Positions 53,984 through 62,889 are shown, counted from the first letter of the stretch. The stretch is 64,000 nt of DNA from BOG-908 sp963692875 (GCA_965198755.1 OZ240673.1:3286001-3350000); one strand, 5' to 3'. Program-made: numbers and translations. The notes: generated from the sequence alone by a model not told the origin.

Positions 53984-54691
53984 CTACCCACCCCGATACC
54001 GCATGAGCTGCCCATGCTGCGTCCAGTCGGCCGCGCACAGTTCCACCAGCGTGCGCGCCACGTCCGCAGGCGTAGGCAGGGTGTTCGGGTCTTCGCCGGG
54101 AAACGCCTGTGCGCGCATGCGCGTCGCGGTGCGGCCGGGATCGTACAGGTTTACCCGCAGCGCGGTGTTCTCCACCTCGTCGGCCCAGCTTAGCACCAGG
54201 TTCTCCATCCCCGCCTTGGTAGCGCCGTAGGCGCCCCAGAAGGCGCGCGGGGACCGTGCCACGCTGCTGGTGACGAACACGGCGCGGCCGGCATCCGACG
54301 CGGCCAGCAGCGGCGCGCAGGTGCGGATCAGCCGGTAGGTGGCGGCCAGGTTCACCGCCACGCACTCCGCGAAGTCCTTAGGCGTGATGTGGCCGGCGGG
54401 CGTCAGCTTGCCCAGCGCGCCGGCGTTGTGCACCAGGATGTCCAGCCGCCCGAACCGCGCGTGCAGCGAAGGGCCGAGCGGGTCTATCTTGTCGGCGTCG
54501 CGCAAATCCATCGGCAGCAGCGTAGCGTGGCCGCCTGCTTCGCGTATCTCGTCATCGGCCTCTTCCAGCGCGCCCTGTGTGCGGCCCACCAGCACCACAT
54601 GCGCGCCGGCTTGCGCCAGCTGCAGGGAGGCAGCACGGCCGATGCCGCGGCTTGCACCGGTGACGAGGGCTATGCGGCCCTGGAGAGTCAC
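53984..54691 (-). CDS. short-chain dehydrogenase/reductase
   Basis: A 235-residue classical SDR. Seen: the NAD(P) loop TGASRGIGRAA, LVGRT suggesting NADP, the DILVHNAGALG motif, catalytic Ser in VFVTSSVA and YGATKAG with the Tyr-Lys pair, then DPGRTATRMRAQ. Substrate unknown. The family resembles YciK-type reductases of gammaproteobacteria. It stands alone between elements 32 and 33. Confidence 0.92.
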   Translation of the reverse strand: MTLQGRIALVTGASRGIGRAASLQLAQAGAHVVLVGRTQGALEEADDEIREAGGHATLLPMDLRDADKIDPLGPSLHARFGRLDILVHNAGALGKLTPAGHITPKDFAECVAVNLAATYRLIRTCAPLLAASDAGRAVFVTSSVARSPRAFWGAYGATKAGMENLVLSWADEVENTALRVNLYDPGRTATRMRAQAFPGEDPNTLPTPADVARTLVELCAADWTQHGQLMRYRGG

Positions 54692-54771
54692 GAAAAATGC
54701 TTTTTTCTGGGGATGGGAGCAGGAAGACTGCTGGTCATGGCGCCTTTGTTAAGCCGGGGTGTTGGCGTTCG

Positions 54772-54914
54772 TAAGGCAAGAAAGCAGTTCTTTTTTGAAA
54801 AAAAGAACCAAAAAACTTTTGTTTCCTTGGGCGCGCGCTGCAGAAACCTCCGCGACAGCAGGGATAAAAGTCTTTTGCTTCTTTTCTTCAGAAAAGAAGG
54901 CCTTGCTTTCTTCG
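54772..54914. repeat. palindromic intergenic repeat, element 33
   Basis: Left arm TTC/GAA tip i, middle class A reversed (GGGCGCGCGCTGCAGAAACC, CCGCGACAGC), right arm tip iii. It ends at the purF stop codon. Confidence 0.92.
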
Positions 54915-54915
54915 C

Positions 54916-56667
54916 TTAGCCGACCGCCAGGCTCAACTGCCGGTTCGCGCGCTCGTCCATGTCGGGCAGCGACACCGGGTACTCTCCCGTGAAGCACGCG
55001 TCGCAGTAATGCGGCGCGGCGTCGTCCCGGCCGGGACGCCCGAGCGCACGGTACAATCCGTCGATGGAGATGAAGGCCAGGCTGTCGGCGCCGATCAGCG
55101 CTGCCATCTCGCGCACGTCGTGGTGGGCGGCGAGCAGCTTGCTGCGCTCCGGCGTGTCGATGCCGTAGAAACAGGAATGCGTCGTCGGCGGCGAGGAGAT
55201 GCGCATGTGCACCTCGCGCGCGCCGGCGGAGCGGACCATCTCCACGATCTTCTTGCTGGTGGTGCCGCGCACGATACTGTCGTCCACCAGGACCACCCGC
55301 TTGCCCTCCAGCGTGGCACGGTTGGCGGAGTGCTTGAGCTTTACGCCGAGGTTGCGGATGTGGTCGGTGGGCTCGATGAAGGTGCGGCCGACATAGTGGT
55401 TGCGGATGATGCCGAGCTCGAACGGCACGCCGCTTTCCGTCGCATAACCCATGGCGGACGGCACGCCGGAATCCGGCACGGGTACCACGATGTCCGCTTC
55501 GACGTGGCTTTCGCGGGCGAGCTCCGCGCCGATGCGTTTGCGCGCGTCGTAGACCGGCATGCCCTCCATCACCGAGTCAGGCCTCGCGAAGTAGACGTAT
55601 TCGAACACGCAGAACCGCTCGCGGTGTGGCCCGAACGGGCGGATGCTGCGCACGCCGGCGTTGTTGATCACCACGATCTCGCCGGGTTCCACGTCGCGCA
55701 CGAACTCGGCGCCGACGATGTCCAGCGCGCAGGTCTCGCTGGCCAGCACCCAGCCTCCGTTGGCGTGCGGGCCGCCCAAGCCTGCGCTGCCCAGCCCTGC
55801 GCCACCATGGCCGGCGCCGCCTGGCCCGCCGGTGGCGCCCGCTCCGCCTGCGCCGGCTTGCGGGATGCGGCCGAGGATCAGCGGGCGGACGCCCAGCGGG
55901 TCGCGCACGCCGATCAGCGCCTCATTGGACAGTGCCACCAGCGAGTAGGCGCCCACCACCTGCTTCAGCGCGTCAATCAGGCGGTCCACCACGGTGGAGT
56001 ACAGGCTGATGGCGATCAGGTGGACGAACACCTCGCTGTCCGTGGTGCTCTGGAATAGGCAGCCGCGGCGGACCAGGGTCTTGCGCAGGGCCACCGCGTT
56101 GGTGAGGTTGCCGTTGTGGCCGACCGCGAAGCCGCCGAACTCGAAGTCGGCATACAGCGGCTGGACGTTGCGCAGGATGGTCTCGCCGGTGGTGGCGTAG
56201 CGGTTGTGGCCGATGGCCGAGGTGCCGGGCAGCGAGGCGATCACCCGCGCGTCGCCGAAATTGTCGCCGACGAGGCCCAAGCCCCGCTGCTGGTGAAATC
56301 GGGTGCCGTCGTAGCTGACGATGCCGGTGGCTTCCTGGCCGCGGTGTTGCAGGGCGTGCAGCCCGAGTGCCGTGACGGCGGCGGCGTCCACCACGTTCCA
56401 GACGCCGAAGACGCCGCACTCCTCGTGCAGCGTGTCGTCGTCTTCGGTTGCGGGTTCCGGCAGAACCGTGAGCCGATGCTGCCCGGCCGTGCCTGCCTGA
56501 TGTGCCGCGCCCCGCTTCGTGCTGGCAAGGTGTCCGCCTGCTTCCTGTGCAGCTCCCTGTTGCGAGCCCGCCTGCCGCGTGCCGAACTGCCGTGCGCCCG
56601 GCTGCAGTGGTCCCGCCTGCTCTAGCAACGTGGCGGAGGCATCGGTGGGGGCTGCTTGCGGGGCCAT
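54916..56667 (-). CDS. purF: amidophosphoribosyltransferase
   Basis: A 583-residue enzyme for the first committed step of purine synthesis (PRPP plus glutamine to phosphoribosylamine). The glutaminase nucleophile is Cys84 in EECGVFGVW; the PRPP loop is VVLVDDSIVRGTTSKKIVEM (opening VVLVDDSIVRGTT). Two oddities: an N-terminal leader of about 80 low-complexity residues before the Cys, normally removed or short in this family, and a Gly/Ala-rich insert of about 35 residues near 265-300 between LGRIPQ and WVLASETCAL. The ATG at 56667 has GGAG 8 nt upstream, so the leader appears translated. cvpA lies immediately upstream, as in many proteobacteria. Confidence 0.95.
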   Translation of the reverse strand: MAPQAAPTDASATLLEQAGPLQPGARQFGTRQAGSQQGAAQEAGGHLASTKRGAAHQAGTAGQHRLTVLPEPATEDDDTLHEECGVFGVWNVVDAAAVTALGLHALQHRGQEATGIVSYDGTRFHQQRGLGLVGDNFGDARVIASLPGTSAIGHNRYATTGETILRNVQPLYADFEFGGFAVGHNGNLTNAVALRKTLVRRGCLFQSTTDSEVFVHLIAISLYSTVVDRLIDALKQVVGAYSLVALSNEALIGVRDPLGVRPLILGRIPQAGAGGAGATGGPGGAGHGGAGLGSAGLGGPHANGGWVLASETCALDIVGAEFVRDVEPGEIVVINNAGVRSIRPFGPHRERFCVFEYVYFARPDSVMEGMPVYDARKRIGAELARESHVEADIVVPVPDSGVPSAMGYATESGVPFELGIIRNHYVGRTFIEPTDHIRNLGVKLKHSANRATLEGKRVVLVDDSIVRGTTSKKIVEMVRSAGAREVHMRISSPPTTHSCFYGIDTPERSKLLAAHHDVREMAALIGADSLAFISIDGLYRALGRPGRDDAAPHYCDACFTGEYPVSLPDMDERANRQLSLAVG

Positions 56668-56742
56668 GCACGATTCTCCAGGACGCGGCGCCTGCCTAGC
56701 GCATGCAGCCGCGCGCGTCACTCAACTGTCACGCGATGACAG

Positions 56743-57324
56743 CTAGGGTCGGGCCGGCGCCGGGCCAAGCGCGCGGCCCTCAGGGGTGGCATGCAGCAGG
56801 TCGGCCTCGGTGGTTTGCGGGCCGGTGGGCGGCGGCGGTATCTTCGGCTGGAAACCCTGCGGCAGGTTGTTCGACGCCCAGACGGAGCCGTCGTAAATCC
56901 ACGGCAGTGAGCGTGCGTGCAGCATCACCTCCGGCCAGCGTTCCGGCGGCAGCATCAGCGCCAGCGGTATGTAGGCCGCCACCAGCACGGCAGCCCCGCG
57001 GGCGATGCCGAACACCAGGCCCAGCGTCTTGTCCAGCCCGCCCAGGGCAGAGACGCGCACCGCGCGGCCGATCAGGTTGGCAACCAGCGAGAGGACGATG
57101 AGCAGGACCACGAAGACGACGATGTAGGCGGCCGGCTCGGCGATGTCCGGGTTGCCGATGGCCTGCTGGGCAGCGGGCACGGCTTCGGGGCCATACAGGT
57201 AGGCGCCGTAGCCGGCCAGAACCCAGCTCCCCAGGCCGAGCAGCTCGCGCACCAGGCCGCGGGAGAGGCCCAGCAGCGCCGAGACGAAGATGATTGCGCA
57301 AACGCCCAGGTCGACCAGGTTCAT
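56743..57324 (-). CDS. cvpA: CvpA family membrane protein
   Basis: A 193-residue inner-membrane protein with four hydrophobic segments, opening MNLVDLGVCAIIFVSALLGL and RGLVRELLGLGSWV, the CvpA signature. CvpA is tied to colicin V production and envelope stress; its mechanism is unclear. The Pro-rich tail after 150 is typical of alphaproteobacteria. It precedes purF by 75 bp on the same strand without a repeat element, so an operon is likely. Confidence 0.92.
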   Translation of the reverse strand: MNLVDLGVCAIIFVSALLGLSRGLVRELLGLGSWVLAGYGAYLYGPEAVPAAQQAIGNPDIAEPAAYIVVFVVLLIVLSLVANLIGRAVRVSALGGLDKTLGLVFGIARGAAVLVAAYIPLALMLPPERWPEVMLHARSLPWIYDGSVWASNNLPQGFQPKIPPPPTGPQTTEADLLHATPEGRALGPAPARP

Positions 57325-57357
57325 GGCACAGGCTTATCGGCTACGCGCGCGTGTCGG

Positions 57358-57497
57358 CCAAGGAAGGAAGCGGTTCTTTTTTGAAAAAAAGAACCAAAAA
57401 ACTTTTGACTCCGCTGTCGCGCGCTCGCCGGACAAAACCGCGACAGCCGCAACAAAGCTTTTTGCTTCTTTTTCTCGAAAAAGAAGCGCTTGCTTAC
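57358..57497. repeat. palindromic intergenic repeat, element 34
   Basis: Left arm TTC/GAA tip i, class C middle (ACTCCGCTGTCGCG, then ACCGCGACAGCC), right arm tip ii. Its right end contains the glgP stop codon (57496-57494). Confidence 0.92.
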
Positions 57498-60010
57498 CGT
57501 GCCCGCCAAATCTCCGACGCATACTCTCGGATCGCCCGGTCCGAAGAAAACCACCCGACATGCGCGGTGTTGAGAATGCTCGTCCGCCACCACCGATCCG
57601 GCGTGCGCCATAGCGCCGCGACTTCATCCTGTTTGGCGACGTAGCTGTCGAAATCGGCGGTGACCAGGAAGCGGTCGAAGCGCAGCAGTGTGTCGACCAG
57701 TTCGCGGTAGCGGTCCGGCTCGTCCGGCGAGAACACGCCGGACGCGATCGCCTGGATCGCCTGTGCCAGCGCGTGCGAGGCCTCGACGGCGGCGTAGCCC
57801 GACATGTCGCCGCGCCGGCGGCCGGCGACCTCCTCTGCGGTGAGCCCGAAGATGAAGATGTTGTCGGCGCCGACGTGCTGGCGGATTTCCACGTTGGCGC
57901 CGTCCAGCGTGCCGATGGTGAGCGCGCCGTTCAGCGCCAGCTTCATGTTGCCGGTGCCCGACGCCTCCATGCCGGCCGTGGATATCTGTTCGGACAGGTC
58001 GGCAGCGGGGATGATGCGTTCGGCGAGGCTGACGTTGTAATTCGGCAGGAAGACGAGTTTCAGCCGCTCGCCGATGGTGGGGTCGTTGTTGATGGCGTGG
58101 CCCACGTCGTGCGCCAGGCGGATGATCTGCTTGGCGGTTTTGTAGCCTGGCGCGGCCTTGCCGGCGAATATCTTGACGCAGGGTGCACGGTCGGTCATCG
58201 GCTGGGCACGTATGGTGTTGTACAGCGCCACCGTCTGCAGGATGTTGAGCAGCTGGCGCTTGTACTCGTGCATGCGCTTGATGTGCACGTCGAACATCGC
58301 GCCGGGGTCGACGCCGATGCCGAGTTTCTCACGGATGAGCCGTGCCAGCGCCTGCTTGGCGACGCGGCGTTGCGTAGCCACAGCCTGCTGCACGCCGGCG
58401 TCGTTCGCGTGGGCGGCGAAGTCCGCCAGCCGTTCAGGATCGGTGAGGAACGCGGGTCCGATCGTGTCGGTCAGCACGCGGGTCAGCCCCGGGTTGGCGC
58501 GGTGCAGCCAGCGGCGGAAGGTGATGCCGTTGGTCTTGTTGCTGATGCGGCCTGGGTAGACGCCGTGCAGGTCGGCGAACACGGTCTGCCGCATCAGGTC
58601 CGTGTGCAGGGCGGAGACGCCGTTGATCGCGTGGCTGCCGACGAACGCCAGGTGGCCCATGCGCAGGCGGCGGCCATGCCTCTCGTCGATCAGGGAGAGG
58701 TTGGCGAGCAGCGCGTCGCTTGCGTTGTGCTCGCGGCGCGCGCGTTCGAGGTGCTGCGCGTTGAGCATGTAGATGATCTGCATGTGCCGCGGCAGCAGGC
58801 GTTCGATCAGCGGCACCGGCCAGGTCTCCAGCGCCTCGGGCAGCAAAGTATGGTTGGTGTAGCTGAAGGTTGCGACAGAGATGCGCCAGGCGTCCGCCCA
58901 GTCCATGCCGTGCAGGTCGACGAGCAGGCGCATCATCTCGGCGGTGGCGATGGCCGGATGCGTGTCGTTCATCTGGATGGCGGCGCAGTCGGCCAGATTG
59001 GTGAGGTCCGGGTGCTGGTCTAGGTGGCGAGCGATGAGGTCCTGCAGCGAGGCCGACGCGAAGAAAAACTCCTGGCGCAGGCGCAGCTCCTGGCCGGCCT
59101 CGGAATCGTCGCCGGGGTAGAGCACGCGGGAGACGGATTCGGTGCGCACGCGGTCACGCAAGGCGCCGACGTGGTCGCCGCGGTTGAACTCGTCGAGGTG
59201 CAGCTTCTCGATGGCACGGGCGGACCACAGGCGCAACGTGTTGGCGTGGTCGCCGCCCCCGCCCATCACCGGCGTGTCGTAGGCGACGGCTGAGAGGGTT
59301 TCTGCCGGGTTCCAGGCAAGGGCGGTGCGGCCGTGGTTGTCGAACATCGGCCGGCCGAGTTCGTCGTGGCGGGCGACGACGGCGCCGCCGAAGCCCACGA
59401 TGTAGGCGACCTGCGGGCGTTCGAACTCCCACGGGTTGCCGACGCTGAGCCAGTCCTCCGGCAGTTCGCGCTGCACGCCGCCGGAGATTTCCTGTCGGAA
59501 CAGGCCGTATTCGTAGCGTATGCCGTAGCCGAAGGCGGGGATGCGCAGGGTGGCCATGCTCTCCATGAAGCAGGCGGCCAGGCGGCCAAGGCCGCCGTTG
59601 CCCAGCGCCGCGTCGGCCTCCTGTTCGCGCAGCACCTCGATGTCCACGCCGAGCGAGGCCAGGGCGGCGCGCGCGGGTTCCAGCAGGCCGAGGTTGCCGG
59701 CGGCGTCGAACAGCAGCCGGCCGATGAGGAACTCCAGCGAGAGATAGTAGACGCGCTTGCCGGCAGGTTTTCCGGACTGACCGCTCTCCAGCCAGCATTC
59801 GACGACGAAGTCGCGGATGGCGTGGGCGGTGGCGGCGAACCAGTCGCGCTGGGTGGCCTCTTCCGGCGAGCGGCCGACCTGGAAGGTGAGCTTGTCGAGG
59901 ATGCGGGCACGCAGCGCCTGCTGGTCGCGGGCGCCGTCGGGCAGGCGCGGGGCAGGCTGGGCCTGGGCGGGGCTGGGCGGTGCGGCCATCTCGTTCATGC
60001 GCGGGATCAT
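57494..60010 (-). CDS. glgP: glycogen/starch phosphorylase
   Basis: An 838-residue GT35 enzyme that releases glucose 1-phosphate from glycogen or maltodextrin. Seen: YYLSLEFLIGRLL, LGNGGLGRLAACFMES, RMGHLAFVGSHAINGVSALH, KRMHEYKRQLLN, FAGKAAPGYKTAKQII and the PLP-lysine motif GTGNMKLALNGALTIGTLDG (near residue 687). Start is taken at the ATG at 60010; ATGs at 59998 and 59989 are alternatives because the first 20 residues are not conserved. No other glycogen genes are in view. Confidence 0.95.
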   Translation of the reverse strand: MIPRMNEMAAPPSPAQAQPAPRLPDGARDQQALRARILDKLTFQVGRSPEEATQRDWFAATAHAIRDFVVECWLESGQSGKPAGKRVYYLSLEFLIGRLLFDAAGNLGLLEPARAALASLGVDIEVLREQEADAALGNGGLGRLAACFMESMATLRIPAFGYGIRYEYGLFRQEISGGVQRELPEDWLSVGNPWEFERPQVAYIVGFGGAVVARHDELGRPMFDNHGRTALAWNPAETLSAVAYDTPVMGGGGDHANTLRLWSARAIEKLHLDEFNRGDHVGALRDRVRTESVSRVLYPGDDSEAGQELRLRQEFFFASASLQDLIARHLDQHPDLTNLADCAAIQMNDTHPAIATAEMMRLLVDLHGMDWADAWRISVATFSYTNHTLLPEALETWPVPLIERLLPRHMQIIYMLNAQHLERARREHNASDALLANLSLIDERHGRRLRMGHLAFVGSHAINGVSALHTDLMRQTVFADLHGVYPGRISNKTNGITFRRWLHRANPGLTRVLTDTIGPAFLTDPERLADFAAHANDAGVQQAVATQRRVAKQALARLIREKLGIGVDPGAMFDVHIKRMHEYKRQLLNILQTVALYNTIRAQPMTDRAPCVKIFAGKAAPGYKTAKQIIRLAHDVGHAINNDPTIGERLKLVFLPNYNVSLAERIIPAADLSEQISTAGMEASGTGNMKLALNGALTIGTLDGANVEIRQHVGADNIFIFGLTAEEVAGRRRGDMSGYAAVEASHALAQAIQAIASGVFSPDEPDRYRELVDTLLRFDRFLVTADFDSYVAKQDEVAALWRTPDRWWRTSILNTAHVGWFSSDRAIREYASEIWRAR

Positions 60011-60075
60011 ATCAGAGAGGGGACGAAACCGGCAGGGTTTCCTGGGAGGTGCCTGGCGAGGGTTAAGGTAGCAGC

Positions 60076-60199
60076 AGAAAGCAAGCGCTTCTTTTTCGAG
60101 AAAAAGAAGCAAAAAGCTTTTGTCTCGGCTGGCGCGGACGGTTGGAACGACGCGTCTTATCCTGGTACACCCGATCTAGACAAAGTTTTTTGTGTCTGT
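60076..60199. repeat. palindromic repeat, element 35 (right arm truncated)
   Basis: Left arm tip ii, class B middle forward (GGTTGGAACGACGCGTC, GGTACACCC), right side cut to GACAAAGTTTTTTGTG. Confidence 0.88.
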
Positions 60200-60247
60200 T
60201 TGAAGTGGGGCTGGTCAATTACCTGGCGTGGCTTCGAGCACCGGAGC

Positions 60248-60276
60248 GTCATGCGAGTAGCACGCTGTCGCATGAC
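60248..60276. repeat. 9-bp perfect inverted repeat
   Basis: GTCATGCGA (60248-60256) and TCGCATGAC (60268-60276) are exact inverted copies around 11 nt, in the spacer between elements 35 and 36. It could be an operator or hairpin. The rest of the 523-bp gap between glgP and the M48 gene holds no gene. Confidence 0.5.
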
Positions 60277-60370
60277 AGAACCGCGTTAGGTAACCGTCAG
60301 GGCGGCTTTTCAGACGGAAACTCAAGGACGAGCCGTTATACCAACCATCTCAGGCTCTGACCGGTGGCAA

Positions 60371-60505
60371 CGAAGCAAGCGGTTCTTTTTTGAAAAAGAA
60401 CCAAAAAACTTTTGTTACCTTGGGCGCGCGTTGCAGACCCTTCGCGACAGCAGGACCAAAAGTTTTTTGGTTCTTTTTTTCAAAAAAGAACTGCTTGCTT
60501 TCTGC
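60371..60505. repeat. palindromic intergenic repeat, element 36
   Basis: Left arm GGTTC/GAACC with a shortened A-run, middle class A reversed (GGGCGCGCGTTGCAGACCC), right arm TTC/GAA tip i. Its left flank has ATACCAA and CAGGCTCTGACCG, resembling the flanks of elements 2 and 25. Confidence 0.9.
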
Positions 60506-60533
60506 CTGGACTCACCGCCAACGGCGATTGGGA

Positions 60534-61745
60534 TCACTTGCCCGCCTGCTCCGCCTTCCACCGCATCGCCGTAACTATGCGCGTTCGCCCGCTCGGGTGA
60601 TCGTAGAACACGAACTCCTCCAGCGGCGAAGGGTCGAGCTTGCGGTAGGTGGACAGCTTCAGCGCCACCTGCGCGAACGCGTCCGGACGCCGTGCCAGGT
60701 TCAGCCCGAATATGTCCGCCTGCATCTCCTGCTGACGGGTGAGCGTGTTGAGCACCGGCGTCAGCACGAACAGGTAGGCGGTGAACGCGATGACCAGCAC
60801 CGGCAGGCCGGCCGGGTCGTCGATGCCGCGCACGCCGCCTGCGCCGAAGCGGCTGGCCAGCCAGGTGAAGCTCCAGCGCGCGAAGGCGAAGCTGCCGGCA
60901 AAGATAACCGTGAGCACCAGCAAGAAGCTGAACACGTGCCCCATGACGTAGTGGCCCATCTCGTGGCCCAATACGGCCAGCACCTGGTCGGGCGTGCACT
61001 GCTTGAGCAGGTTGTCCGTCAGCGAGATCTGCGTGGTGCCGAACAGGCCCGAGACGTGGGCGCTGATGCGGCTGGTCTGCCGGGAGCTGTCGTAGACCAG
61101 CACGTCGTGCGCCGGCACGCCGTCCGAGCGCGCCAGCGAGAGGATCTGGTCGCGCAACGTGCCGTCCGGCAAGGGCGTGAAATGGTTCAACAGCGGCTCG
61201 AGGAAGACCGGCCCGACGACGACCGCCAAGGCGACGAACAGCATGGTGACCCCGGTCGCCCACAGCCACCAGCTTGCAGGCGCCGCACGGATGACCGCGT
61301 AGATGATCGGCAGCACGATTGCTGCAGAGACGATGTTGACCGCGAGCCCGATCAACGTGTCGCCGAGCCAGCCGGAAAACGACTGGTTGGACAGGCCGTA
61401 GGCGTGCTCACGGATGAAGCCCTGGTAGATGTCGAACGGCAGGGTCAGCAACGCGGTGACGATCATGAACATAACGGCGAAAAGCGCCACGCTGGGCCAG
61501 CGCCATTTGCAGATGCGTAAGGCCAGGTCACGCAACCTTGCGGACAGTCCGGTGGCGAGCAACAGGACCGACACGCCGATAGTGTAGGCGGCGTTCCACA
61601 GGATCAGCCAGTAGCCGCCCTCGAAATACGCGTCGGATTTCAGCTTGTCTGCGACTGGGACGCTTTTCAGGTAGGCTTCGGTGGCAGCTTGCGGGTCGAA
61701 GGCTAGGGCGCAGGCGGGCGCCAGCATTAGGCAGAGAAAAAGCAA
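60534..61745 (-). CDS. M48 family (Ste24/CAAX-prenyl-protease-like) metallopeptidase
   Basis: A 403-residue integral-membrane zinc peptidase. Seen: an N-terminal hydrophobic segment, five to seven further helices, the zinc motif HEMGHYVMGH (about residues 260-269) and the distal Glu in RQQEMQADIFGLNLA. Bacterial Ste24-like proteins are thought to process or degrade membrane proteins. The start is problematic: TTG at 61745 gives a credible export signal (MLFLCLMLAPACALAF) but lies within the end of element 37; ATG at 61727 leaves only part of it. The frame stays open further through the repeat. Confidence 0.85.
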   Translation of the reverse strand: MLFLCLMLAPACALAFDPQAATEAYLKSVPVADKLKSDAYFEGGYWLILWNAAYTIGVSVLLLATGLSARLRDLALRICKWRWPSVALFAVMFMIVTALLTLPFDIYQGFIREHAYGLSNQSFSGWLGDTLIGLAVNIVSAAIVLPIIYAVIRAAPASWWLWATGVTMLFVALAVVVGPVFLEPLLNHFTPLPDGTLRDQILSLARSDGVPAHDVLVYDSSRQTSRISAHVSGLFGTTQISLTDNLLKQCTPDQVLAVLGHEMGHYVMGHVFSFLLVLTVIFAGSFAFARWSFTWLASRFGAGGVRGIDDPAGLPVLVIAFTAYLFVLTPVLNTLTRQQEMQADIFGLNLARRPDAFAQVALKLSTYRKLDPSPLEEFVFYDHPSGRTRIVTAMRWKAEQAGK

Positions 61746-61871
61746 GACTTCTTTTTTGAAAGGAAGCAAAAAACTTTTGTCACGGCTGTCGCGGACCTCT
61801 CCGCTGGCGCGTACCCCAGAGCGCAAAAGTTTTTTGGTTCTTTTTTTCAAAAAAGAACTGCTTGCTTTTGC
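61741..61871. repeat. palindromic intergenic repeat, element 37
   Basis: Left arm CTTC-type with a shortened A-run (GAAAGGAAGC), middle class A forward (CTGTCGCGGACCTCTCC), right arm TTC/GAA tip i. Its left end overlaps the probable start of the M48 gene. Confidence 0.88.
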
Positions 61872-61978
61872 AACAGACCGCCGCCCGCCGAACCGGTTGA
61901 TAGACGCCTGCTGGCGGAGGTGCGCGCTCATGCCGGCAAGCCTAGCACATCCGTGACAGCACGGAACGACTCAAAGGC

Positions 61979-62013
61979 TTGACCCTTCTCGCCCACGAGA
62001 ACAAAGTGCGAAC
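61979..62013 (+). promoter_or_regulatory. imuA promoter with alphaproteobacterial LexA box
   Basis: GAAC-N7-GAAC at 61999-62013 is the reverse complement of GTTC-N7-GTTC, the LexA operator of alphaproteobacteria. It directly abuts the imuA ATG at 62014. A TTGACC at 61979-61984 could be the -35, placing a -10 region inside the box. Repression of imuA-imuB by LexA and induction by DNA damage is inferred. Confidence 0.8.
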
Positions 62014-62889
62014 ATGAGCCATCCTCCACCAGGCGCCCAGTCCACCCAGGTCACCGACCTGGACGCGCTGCGCCGCCGCATCCGCCTGCTGGAACGCCCA
62101 GCCGCCCGGCCCGCCAACGCGCTGGCCTTCGGCGTGGCGGAGATCGACTCCCACCTGCCGGATGGCGGCCTGGCCCACGGCACCCTGCACGAGCTGGCCG
62201 GCGGCGGGCCTGACGCCAGCCACGCTGCCTCCGCCACGCTGTTCGCCGCCGGCATACTGGCACGCCTGCCGCACAGCGTCCTGTGGTGCACCACCGCGTC
62301 CGACCTGTTCGCCCCCGGCCTGGCCTGCGCCGGCCTGCACCCGGACCGGGTAATCCACGTGCGCGCGCCGGACGAGGCCGCCGTGCTGCTGGTGATGGAG
62401 GAGGCGCTGCGCCACCCTGGCCTGTCCGCCGTGCTGGGCGAGCTGCACCGCCTGACGATGACGCAGTCCCGCCGCCTGGTGCTGGCCGCCGAGAAGACCG
62501 GCGCCGTGGCGCTGGCCCTGCGCCGCCGCCGCGAAGGCAGGGCAGAGGATGACGGGCTGACCGCCGCGGCCACGCGCTGGCAGGTCACGCCCGCGCCCTC
62601 CGCACCGCTGCCGGTGCCCGGCATCGGCCGCGCGCGCTGGCAGCTGGACCTTACGCGCTGCCGCAACGGGGCGCCGCAAACCTGGATGATGGAGGCATGT
62701 GATGCGCAGGGTCGTCTCTCTCTACCTGCCGAGCTGGCCCACCGACCGGCTGCAGCGCGACACGCCGGATTCGGGGCCGCACCACGAGACGCCGGAGGCG
62801 CGGCCGCACCACAACACGCCGGGCGCGCGGCTGCGCCACGACACGCCGGGCGCGCGGCTGCGCCACGACACGCCGGGCGCGCCGCGTGA
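62014..62889 (+). CDS. imuA: ImuA, SOS mutasome RecA-like accessory protein
   Basis: A 291-residue protein of the ImuA/SulA-like RecA-fold group that works with ImuB and DnaE2 in translesion synthesis. Seen: AFGVAEIDSHLPDGGLAHGTLHEL, the Walker-A-less core VLWCTTASDLFAPGLACAGL, RVIHVRAPDEAAVLLVMEEAL and RWQLDLTRCRNGAPQTW near the usual end. The last 40 residues are periodic (AAAPRHAGR repeated) because the frame continues through a 27-bp tandem repeat that also encodes ImuB; typical ImuA proteins stop shortly before. The start follows the LexA box without a leader, so the mRNA may be leaderless. Confidence 0.9.
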   Translation: MSHPPPGAQSTQVTDLDALRRRIRLLERPAARPANALAFGVAEIDSHLPDGGLAHGTLHELAGGGPDASHAASATLFAAGILARLPHSVLWCTTASDLFAPGLACAGLHPDRVIHVRAPDEAAVLLVMEEALRHPGLSAVLGELHRLTMTQSRRLVLAAEKTGAVALALRRRREGRAEDDGLTAAATRWQVTPAPSAPLPVPGIGRARWQLDLTRCRNGAPQTWMMEACDAQGRLSLPAELAHRPAAARHAGFGAAPRDAGGAAAPQHAGRAAAPRHAGRAAAPRHAGRAA

